Assembly (NCBI GenBank): GCA_022616555.1
Contig: JAKEEG010000075.1
Location: forward strand, 1 to 64,000
Length of the DNA stretch: 64,000 nucleotides
Reading direction: 5' to 3'
Origin: Ignavibacteriota bacterium
GTDB taxonomy: Bacteria > Bacteroidota > Ignavibacteria > UBA10030
Shown: piece after piece, positions 8,841-16,931 of the stretch
How positions within the stretch are numbered: position 1 is the stretch's first letter
Layout: every line of letters starts with the position of its first letter
The notes under the pieces: model-generated
The model's input: the letters and a program-made list of their open reading frames with translations, nothing else
Databases searched by the model: none
Told to the model about the DNA's origin: nothing
Position numbers and translations under genes: made by a program

Positions 8841-10760
8841 CTATTCGACTTTTTTACCGAAGAAATACAAGGCCGCCGCCATCGTTGCGGTGCCGACGGC
8901 GATTGAAATCCACGGTGAGAGCCCAAATGCGGTTGGAATGTCGCCCACGAGCATGCCGATTGCGGCAACCAGCAAGGCGTAGGGAAGTTGTGTGCGCACG
9001 TGGTCGATGTGGTCGCAAGCAGACGCCATCGAGCTTAAAATTGTCGTATCGGAAATAGGCGAGCAGTGGTCGCCGAACACCGCGCCCGCAAGCACCGAAC
9101 TAATCACGCCGTGTAGAATCACTTCATAAGCCGACCCGGTCAACTGCGCGTCAACACTCAGCGTGTGCCCCAGTGGTATGACGAGCGGCATCATGATTGC
9201 CATCGTGCCCCAGCTGGTGCCGGTGGCAAAGCTGACGCCTGCGGCGATCAGGAACACGAGCACCGGAAGCCAGTGAGGGGCAATGGTGCCGCGTAGAAGC
9301 TGAACGAGATACTCCGCTGTGTGCAGTTCTTGCGTTACTGAGCCTATTGCCCACGCAAGAATCAGGATAAGCATAGCAAGGAGCATTGCTTTCAGACCGT
9401 TGAACCACGCATCGATCGCCTTCACGAGCGTGAGAATGCGCTGACCCACCGACAGCAGGACGGCAACAAGACAGCCTGAAAGCGAAGCCCACATCAACGC
9501 GCCGTACGAATCAGACTTACTGATGATCTCGCCCACGCCGTAAGAAGTAACACCCTCGGCTTCAAGTGCGGCTGTACCAGTCGAGTACAGCCCATACAAG
9601 CCAACTGCCAGTATGGAGAGTATGGGGAGCAGCCCGTTGTGCCAGAGCGGAGGTTTATCGGATGAGAACGAGCCGGTGGATTCCGTCAAATCCGTTGCGG
9701 GCTGCGATCCTTCGCGCAGAACTTCGCCGGTGCTTCGGGCGCGTCGCTCGGCAGTGAGCATGGGACCGAAATCCCGTTTCATCCAACCGACAAGAAAAAC
9801 GAAAATCAGCGTCAGGATTGGATAAAATCGATACGGAATAGTCTGCAGGAAGACGCTGTAAGCATCCTCTGTTGAGTTGACGCTTTTTAGCCCCTGTTCG
9901 ATGAGCCCTACTTCATAGCCGATCCACGTTGAAATAATGAACACGCTTGCAACTGTGGCAGCACCGGCATCGACGATGAACGAAAGTTTCTCGCGTGAAA
10001 TCCGGAGTTTATCGGTAATCGGGCGCATCAGGTTTCCGCGCACCAGCACGTTGGCGTAGTCGTCAAAGAACATCACGAATGCCATAAACAAGGTGGAGAG
10101 CTGACCGCCGCGCGACGTCTTCGCGTAACGGGTAATCAGGTTAGCTATGCCGAGCGTGCCGCCATTGCTGGAGATGATTCCCACCATCCCGCCGAACATC
10201 ATGCTGAAAATAATAATCTGCGTGTGAGATGTTTCTGTGACCGCGTTGACGATAAAGTGATCGAGTACTCGGAAAATCCCCCCGACAATATTGTAATCGA
10301 AGATGAACACAGCCCCCAGCCAGATGCCAGCAAAGAGCGAAATGACTACCTGTCGTAAGACCAGCGCTAAGATGATGGCAAGCAACGGGGGCAAAATACT
10401 CAGGATACCCGGAATCACGCGAACGGTTTTTGCCGAAGTCATTGCCCCTAGTGAAACGGAGATTTCAGCAGACCCCGATTCCGGCATCACTGCATCTTCA
10501 ATGGCAGCTTTGCCGCCGGAAAAGCGTGCCACCGCGGGCAGCAACGTGCCGAAGACATTACGCTGAACTCCCGCAAGCGCAACCGAATCATTAAACGATG
10601 CGACGGGCGCGCCAGTTGAGTCTTGAGCGGTAATCTCGAGTGTGAAGTTAACGTCGGAGAGGACGAGGTTGGGAGTTTTGAAATCAAACTTGTGCACTTG
10701 CTGAGCTTGCGACGCAGTGCACAGGAAAACCGATACTGATGCAAGAAGGGTGCGAATCAA
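8841..10760 (-). CDS. Na+/H+ antiporter NhaC family protein; TTG start at 10760 preferred over the longer ORF
   Basis: 'FDDYANVLVRGNLMRPITDKLRISREKLSFIVDAGAA', 'GTSWGTMAIMMPL', 'FGDHCSPISDTTILSSMASACDHIDHVRTQLPYAL'. Confidence 0.85.
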   Translation of the reverse strand: MIRTLLASVSVFLCTASQAQQVHKFDFKTPNLVLSDVNFTLEITAQDSTGAPVASFNDSVALAGVQRNVFGTLLPAVARFSGGKAAIEDAVMPESGSAEISVSLGAMTSAKTVRVIPGILSILPPLLAIILALVLRQVVISLFAGIWLGAVFIFDYNIVGGIFRVLDHFIVNAVTETSHTQIIIFSMMFGGMVGIISSNGGTLGIANLITRYAKTSRGGQLSTLFMAFVMFFDDYANVLVRGNLMRPITDKLRISREKLSFIVDAGAATVASVFIISTWIGYEVGLIEQGLKSVNSTEDAYSVFLQTIPYRFYPILTLIFVFLVGWMKRDFGPMLTAERRARSTGEVLREGSQPATDLTESTGSFSSDKPPLWHNGLLPILSILAVGLYGLYSTGTAALEAEGVTSYGVGEIISKSDSYGALMWASLSGCLVAVLLSVGQRILTLVKAIDAWFNGLKAMLLAMLILILAWAIGSVTQELHTAEYLVQLLRGTIAPHWLPVLVFLIAAGVSFATGTSWGTMAIMMPLVIPLGHTLSVDAQLTGSAYEVILHGVISSVLAGAVFGDHCSPISDTTILSSMASACDHIDHVRTQLPYALLVAAIGMLVGDIPTAFGLSPWISIAVGTATMAAALYFFGKKVE

Positions 10761-10842
10761 TAACGTGCTCCGTCTTGTTGAACAAAAAGTCCGAAAAATG
10801 TATGGAGATTCACATGGAAATGCAACAAAAAAGCTACCGTTT

Positions 10843-10926
10843 GTCATTGCGAGGCGCTTTGTGCCGAAGCAATCTAACCTAAGAAGAAAAAACGAGATTG
10901 CTTCGCTGAAAAACACTCGCAATGAC
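10843..10926. repeat. Dispersed imperfect inverted repeat, 'GTCATTGCGAGG...ACTCGCAATGAC', copy 1
   Basis: Same family as 43921-44002; shared GTCATTGCGAGGCG, GCCGAAGCAA, ACGAGATTGC, GCTGAAAAAC, CTCGCAATGAC. Confidence 0.85.
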
Positions 10927-10968
10927 AGTTTTTGATGTGTCCTAACAAAGAGTCAGATTTTTTGACCG

Positions 10969-12252
10969 CTAAGTCGATTCCGCACGCTTGACTTCTACTC
11001 GTTGAAGCAAAAGCAATCCTCCAATGAGAAGAATTCCAATGGCGAGTATGGCAACGCGTTGATTGAAGTTCGAAGAAAGAACTCCGAACAAGAGAGGCCC
11101 TAAAATTGCAGACGCTTTTCCGAAGAACGAGTAAAAACCGAAGAATTCGGTTTTTTTGTCGGCGGGGACTATCGCAGACATCAAGCTGCGGCTCGATGAT
11201 TGCGATGATCCGAGCGCGATGCCTGCAAGGAACCCGACAACGAAGAACGTCGTTTTGTCCGTCGTAAAATATGCGATGACAACGATGACGACCCAGATCA
11301 GCAGCGAGAGTGTAAGCGTCTTTTTGTGCCCCAACTTATCCGCCAGCACGCCGAATACCAGCGAGCCGATGATAGCGGAGGTCTGGACGATGATGAAGAA
11401 GTAGATAATTTCTTGAATTGTTAAATGAAGCGTTTCATCGGCAAAAATGGAGGAAAAGACGATAATGGTGTTAATCGCGTCGATATAAATAAAATAGGAC
11501 AGCAAAAATTTTGCAACGTTCCGGTAAAGAGGAAACTCTCGGATAGTGTTCCGTAATCGTTCAAAACCGACTTTCGCAAAGTTCAATTTGAGCGGTGCAA
11601 ACCGTTGCCGGTCGGGGACAAACGCAAACAACGGGAGGGCGAAGAAGAAGAAAAATCCGGCCGCCACGAGAAAACTTATCCGAACGTTCAAAAGGTTTTC
11701 CGGCTCGAATCCTCCTTCAAAGAGCGGCAGGGCTGTAAAGAGCGTTACAAGAGAGCCGATGTAACCCACCGCAAACCCGTATCCAGACACACGCCCGTAG
11801 CTTCGTTCTGTTGTAATCTCGGGCAAGAATGCATCGTAAAACACCAGCCCTGCCTCAAACCCGATGTTGGCGAGGATAAGCAATACGATGCCCCAAACGA
11901 TCATTGAGCCTTCCACAAAAAACAGCCCAGCTGTCGCTAATACGCACAGCACTGTAAAGATGCCGAGGAACCGTTTTTTGCCCGCGCCATAATCCGCTAC
12001 TGCGCCTAACACCGGAGAGAGCAGCGCAACGAACAACATGGAAATGCTAAACGCAAGCCCCCACAATGCATCGCTTTGCGTGCTATCGGCTGCGACAATT
12101 TTCTTGAAGTATAACGGATAACCGACGGTGAGAATCAAAACGTAAAAGGCAGTGTTCGCGAAGTCGTACAGAGCCCACGCGAAAACTTTGCCGCGGCTTA
12201 CCGGTTGTTGCTCGTTCTGTTGTTCGTTGTGGGATTGGTTCAGTGTGCTCAT
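10969..12252 (-). CDS. MFS transporter, UMF1/Atg22-like
   Basis: 'RGKVFAWALYDFANTAFYVLILTVGYPLYFKKIV', multiple TM segments. Confidence 0.85.
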   Translation of the reverse strand: MSTLNQSHNEQQNEQQPVSRGKVFAWALYDFANTAFYVLILTVGYPLYFKKIVAADSTQSDALWGLAFSISMLFVALLSPVLGAVADYGAGKKRFLGIFTVLCVLATAGLFFVEGSMIVWGIVLLILANIGFEAGLVFYDAFLPEITTERSYGRVSGYGFAVGYIGSLVTLFTALPLFEGGFEPENLLNVRISFLVAAGFFFFFALPLFAFVPDRQRFAPLKLNFAKVGFERLRNTIREFPLYRNVAKFLLSYFIYIDAINTIIVFSSIFADETLHLTIQEIIYFFIIVQTSAIIGSLVFGVLADKLGHKKTLTLSLLIWVVIVVIAYFTTDKTTFFVVGFLAGIALGSSQSSSRSLMSAIVPADKKTEFFGFYSFFGKASAILGPLLFGVLSSNFNQRVAILAIGILLIGGLLLLQRVEVKRAEST

Positions 12253-12265
12253 TCGTAGGTTTCGA

Positions 12266-12745
12266 TCACTGTTTGGGAGGCCTTTGCTGAGTGCGACTTG
12301 TCTGCAAGCCCCTGCCTGATTTTTTCAGTTTACCGCTCTTTGTCAGGTCACTCAAAATTGCGTCAAGCACACCGTTGACGAACTTATCACTCTTCTCTGT
12401 GCTGTAAAGACGGGCTATTTCAATTGATTCATTAATGGAAACCTTGGGCGGTATATCGTCATAATACAAAAGCTCGCAAATGCCCATACGAAGAATCAGT
12501 TTATCGATGATGGCGAGCCGGCTGAATTCCCAGTGCTCCACGTGCCCCCGGATGATGCCGTCGATTTCGTCGGAATGTTCGATGACCGCTTTCACAAATT
12601 TTGCCGCAAACTCGAACGTTTCGCGCTCTTTTTCGAGAGAGGCAAGAATATGCTCCACAACGAAATCTACCGGTTCGCCGGAGAGCTCGTACGCGTACAG
12701 TGCCTGCAACACTTTTTCTCTAACCAACCGCCGTTTAAATGCCAT
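12266..12745 (-). CDS. nusB: Transcription antitermination factor NusB
   Basis: 'RRLVREKVLQALYAYE', 'IDKLILRMGICELLYYDDIPPKVSINESIEIARLYSTEKSDKFVNGVLDAI'. Confidence 0.95.
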   Translation of the reverse strand: MAFKRRLVREKVLQALYAYELSGEPVDFVVEHILASLEKERETFEFAAKFVKAVIEHSDEIDGIIRGHVEHWEFSRLAIIDKLILRMGICELLYYDDIPPKVSINESIEIARLYSTEKSDKFVNGVLDAILSDLTKSGKLKKSGRGLQTSRTQQRPPKQ

Positions 12746-12871
12746 GTGAAAGAACCGTCAAGTAAGACTCTCTATAAAGGCATCACTCGCAACATTTCCG
12801 AGTTAACTAATGCCAAGCAACACAGTGTTGCTGTTTCTGTGAAAAACCTTGTTGTCCGGTATCAGTAATAT

Positions 12872-13990
12872 CTATCGCGACTTCGGACTCAACTCTCCCA
12901 ACCTACCCCTGAATTCTGACCTGCCGGTATAAAGCTGCTTTATGCGCGAAATCTTCGCGATGCGATCTTCTGCAAGCCTGTTTGCCGCTTGAGCAGTCGT
13001 GATCTTCTCATGTTTGGAAATTGCGAAAATCTGTTTCAGCGTATCGTAAATTCCCTCCGCGCGTTTAAGAGCGCGCTCTTCGCGGTACCCCTCGAGTTCG
13101 TTAGCGACGTTGATCAGCCCACCCGCGTTGATGGCGAAATCTGGCGCCCAGAGAATCCCGCGTTCGACAAGCTGGGCTATATGCTTCTTTTCGTCCAACA
13201 GTTGGTTGTTTGCTCCGCCCGCGATAATTTTACAACGGAGCTTGGGAATCGTTTCGTCGTTGAGTGAGCCCCCCAAGGCACACGGTGCATGGATATCCAC
13301 TGGGAGCTCATGCAGTTTGTTGGGTTTTACGTACGTCGCCTTGAGTTTTTTTGCTGCGCTCTTTGCCTTGTCTTCGTAAATGTCCGTAATATAGACCTTT
13401 GCGCCCTCTTTCACAAGATGCCCACCGAGGAACGTACCAACCTTCCCAGCGCCCTGAATTGCGACTTTTTTCCCGCGGAGTGAGTCGTTGCCGAACGCCT
13501 CGTGCGCGCACGCTTTTATGCCCACGTAGATGCCATAGGCAGTCACGGGCGAAGGGTCACCACTTCCACCAAGTGCGCGGGAGGTTCCCGTAACGTATTT
13601 GGTTTCCATCCGCACCCATTCCATGTCGCGCTCGGTTGTGCCGACGTCTTCAGCGGTAATGTAGCGCCCGCCTAAGCCGTCTATAAACCTGCCGTAGGTA
13701 CGAAACAAAGCCTCGGTTTTGTCTTTGTGTGAATCACCAATGATGACTGCCTTCCCGCCGCCGAGGTTAAGACCAGCAACTGCCGCTTTATAGGTCATGC
13801 CGCGGGAAAGTCGCAGGACATCGTGCAGTGCTTCGTCGTCGCTGGCGTATGTCCACATGCGCGTGCCGCCTAATGCCGGTCCAAGCGATGTATTGTGGAT
13901 GGCAATGATGGCTCGCAGTCCAACTTTTTTATCTGAGAAAAAAACCACTTGCTCATGGTCTTTTCGCTCAATCTCTTCGAAAACTTTCAT
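12872..13990 (-). CDS. Glu/Leu/Phe/Val dehydrogenase (leucine/valine dehydrogenase-like)
   Basis: 'LGPALGGTRMWTYASDDEALHDVLRLSRGMTYKAAVAGLNLGGGKAVI', Rossmann 'VAIQGAGKVGTFLGGHL'. Confidence 0.92.
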   Translation of the reverse strand: MKVFEEIERKDHEQVVFFSDKKVGLRAIIAIHNTSLGPALGGTRMWTYASDDEALHDVLRLSRGMTYKAAVAGLNLGGGKAVIIGDSHKDKTEALFRTYGRFIDGLGGRYITAEDVGTTERDMEWVRMETKYVTGTSRALGGSGDPSPVTAYGIYVGIKACAHEAFGNDSLRGKKVAIQGAGKVGTFLGGHLVKEGAKVYITDIYEDKAKSAAKKLKATYVKPNKLHELPVDIHAPCALGGSLNDETIPKLRCKIIAGGANNQLLDEKKHIAQLVERGILWAPDFAINAGGLINVANELEGYREERALKRAEGIYDTLKQIFAISKHEKITTAQAANRLAEDRIAKISRIKQLYTGRSEFRGRLGELSPKSR

Positions 13991-14207
13991 GGGTGTCCCC
14001 CAGTATTTCCCCGCGCCGCGCACGGTAGTGCGTCGGCATGGGTACGGTGAATATTCTAGATGGGTTGCTCAGGAAGGATCCGCTCCGCAAAGCTACCCGT
14101 CGATTGAACGAGCGTTGCAAAATACCGAAAAAAACACGTCAAATTCAAGCTTGCATTTGTATTCGCAGAATGTGATATTGTCACTCGTTCTGTAACGAAA
14201 GGATTGG

Positions 14208-16916
14208 ATGAATCTACGAACTAACAGTCGCTCCATCGCGTTGCTGCTGGTGTTCAGTTTGTCGTTACCTTCCGCCTACTCTCAGAACCAGATAGTCACA
14301 AATCTTTCAGACCCAAGAGAACAGCGAGTTCTTACGGCTGTACGTTGTTTTGAAAGTGTGTCCATCGATGGTAAACTGACAGAATTGCTGTGGAAGGGTT
14401 CAGGCACTACCGGCTTTATTCAGCGAGAGCCCGAAGAGGGAGTCTCCGCAACTGAAGATACGGAAATCTGGATAGCCTACGACGACTACGCCCTGTACAT
14501 TGCTGCGCGTATGTACGATAGCGAGCCGGACTCGATTATCGGAAGGCTTGCACGCCGGGATGAAAATCCGGGTGCCGACCATATCGGCATTTTTATCGAT
14601 GCTGCCTACGACCGCCGTACCGGTTATTATTTCATCATTAACCCCTCGGGGGCAATCCGCGACGGTGCTTTTTCCAACGATACCTTCCTCGACCCTAAGT
14701 GGGATGGCGTCTGGGAGGCTGCGGTTGGAACAGACGAGAAAGGCTGGACGGCCGAATTTCGTATTCCTTACTCCCAGCTACGCTTTTCAAAACAAGACGA
14801 GTACACCTGGGGGATCGATTTTTACCGAAGAGTCGAACGTAAGAATGAAGAATCCTTTCTCGTGTTTCATCCCCGAAACGATCGTTTGCGCGTTTCACGG
14901 TGGGCGGACTTGAACGGGCTGGCAGGAATAGAGCCACCGTCACGAATCGAAGTCCTTCCGTATATTACCAGCACGGGCAAGTTTATCGAACGGCCGCCAG
15001 TGCATTCGTTCAATATAGGACGCGACGACCCGTTTGTCATCGGTAGGGACTATCAAGCGGCCCTTGGCGCCGACGCGAAAATCGGGTTGTCCGGCGATAT
15101 GACGCTCGATGTCTCTCTTAATCCGGATTTTGCTCAGGTGGAAGTAGACCCCGCCGTTGTCAATCTTACAGCTTACGAAGTGCGCTACGACGAAAAACGG
15201 CCGTTTTTCATCGAAGGTTCTGATATTCTACGGTTTGGTGGAGGCGGGGCTGTGTCATTGAATAATTTTGAGTGGAGCGATCCGAGTTTCTTTTATAGTC
15301 GGCGCGTCGGTAGGGCACCGCAGGGATTTGTGACGCACAACGGCTTCGAAAATATACCCGACCGCACGACCATACTTGGTGCTGCGAAAGTCAGCGGAAA
15401 GATCGATAACACATGGTCGATAGCCGCTCTCTCTGCTGTGACCGAGCGCGAGTACGGCTCTGTCGATTCAGCGGGCAACCAATTCAGTGAAGAGGTCGAG
15501 CCGCTAACATTTTACGCCGTCGTGCGGACGCGTAAAGAATTCAATGACGCGAGGCAGGCAGTCGGGATAATCGGTACAATTATGGGGCGGGACCTCAACG
15601 GTGAGCAGTTGAGCAACCTCATGAATAGCAGAGCGCTTTCCGGGGGACTTGATGGGTGGGTGTTTCTGGACCAGGCTAAAGATTGGGTGGTAACAGGTTG
15701 GGCAGGCGGCTCGTATGTTCAGGGCTCGAAACAGCGCATGCTCTCGCTCCAGCGCTCCTCGCAGCATTTTTTCCAGCGTCCTGACGCCGATCATGTCTCT
15801 GTCGATTCTAATGCAACTTCCATGGCCGGTTGGGCTACACGTGTGTGGGTCGATAAGGTTAAGGGCAATTTCTTTTTCAACGCCGCGCTCGGTATGATTC
15901 ACCCGAAATTCGAAACGAATGACACCGGATTTCTCAACTATGCGGATTATATCAACACGCACATCTATACGGGCTATCAATGGTATGACCTCGATAACTT
16001 TTTTCGCTATAAATACGTGGGAGGGTGGGTACTCAGGGCATACAATTTTGGGGGTATTGCCACCCGGGAATCGTATTCACTCGGCGTGGGCGGCACATTG
16101 CTGAATTATTGGGGTGGTAATCTTGCGTTCTCTCACAATGCCAGGACGTTTGATGACCAGAGAACTCGCGGCGGACCACTGATGGAATCACAAGAAAGCA
16201 ACTCGATATCCTTTGAGGTCTACAGCGATGCTCGAGAAAGGCTCAGCGGCTCTGCGGTCTTTAGCGGCGCCTCGGCAACTACAGGCAGTTGGCTATACAG
16301 CACAGGTGTCACACTGGAATGGAAGGCGTCGTCAACGGTCAAACTTAGCATTTCACCTTCGCTTTTGCGCGTTTATCAAGTAGCACAATACGTCGATGCC
16401 ATACTCGATCCCCGTGCGGCGGAAACGTATGGCACAAGGTATATTTTTGGGTCGTTGCATCAAACGCAGGTTGCCGCTTCGCTCAGGTTAAGCTGGACAT
16501 TCACTCCAAAACTAAGCCTGCAGGTGTTCATGCAGCCACTCCTCTCTACCGGTGATTACACGGAGTTGAAGGAGCTTGCCAGGCCGCGCTCGTTTTCGTT
16601 CAACCAGTATGGCGAGAACTCATCGACCATTTCGTTAAACAACAACGTTTACACGATTACCCCGGATACCAACAGCTTGATACAGAACGCGTTTCTACTG
16701 AACAATCCCAACTTCAACTATAAATTCCTTAATCTAAACGCCGTCTTGCGCTGGGAGTTTTTGCCCGGCTCTACCATGTATCTGGTATGGACTAATGAGA
16801 AGTTCGATTATGAGGTCAACGGCGACTTTCGTTTCGGAAGGGATCTGAGCACCCTGTTTCGCGACAGGCCTGATAATGTGATTTCATTGAAGCTGACGTA
16901 TTGGTGGAGCAGGTAA
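14208..16916 (+). CDS. DUF5916 / CBM9-like N-terminal domain outer-membrane protein
   Basis: 'SIDGKLTELLWKGSG...TEIWIAYDDYALYIAARMYDSEPDSI', 'DEKRPFFIEGSDI', barrel-like C-terminus. Confidence 0.8.
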   Translation: MNLRTNSRSIALLLVFSLSLPSAYSQNQIVTNLSDPREQRVLTAVRCFESVSIDGKLTELLWKGSGTTGFIQREPEEGVSATEDTEIWIAYDDYALYIAARMYDSEPDSIIGRLARRDENPGADHIGIFIDAAYDRRTGYYFIINPSGAIRDGAFSNDTFLDPKWDGVWEAAVGTDEKGWTAEFRIPYSQLRFSKQDEYTWGIDFYRRVERKNEESFLVFHPRNDRLRVSRWADLNGLAGIEPPSRIEVLPYITSTGKFIERPPVHSFNIGRDDPFVIGRDYQAALGADAKIGLSGDMTLDVSLNPDFAQVEVDPAVVNLTAYEVRYDEKRPFFIEGSDILRFGGGGAVSLNNFEWSDPSFFYSRRVGRAPQGFVTHNGFENIPDRTTILGAAKVSGKIDNTWSIAALSAVTEREYGSVDSAGNQFSEEVEPLTFYAVVRTRKEFNDARQAVGIIGTIMGRDLNGEQLSNLMNSRALSGGLDGWVFLDQAKDWVVTGWAGGSYVQGSKQRMLSLQRSSQHFFQRPDADHVSVDSNATSMAGWATRVWVDKVKGNFFFNAALGMIHPKFETNDTGFLNYADYINTHIYTGYQWYDLDNFFRYKYVGGWVLRAYNFGGIATRESYSLGVGGTLLNYWGGNLAFSHNARTFDDQRTRGGPLMESQESNSISFEVYSDARERLSGSAVFSGASATTGSWLYSTGVTLEWKASSTVKLSISPSLLRVYQVAQYVDAILDPRAAETYGTRYIFGSLHQTQVAASLRLSWTFTPKLSLQVFMQPLLSTGDYTELKELARPRSFSFNQYGENSSTISLNNNVYTITPDTNSLIQNAFLLNNPNFNYKFLNLNAVLRWEFLPGSTMYLVWTNEKFDYEVNGDFRFGRDLSTLFRDRPDNVISLKLTYWWSR

Positions 16917-16931
16917 GACGTTTGAGATAAT

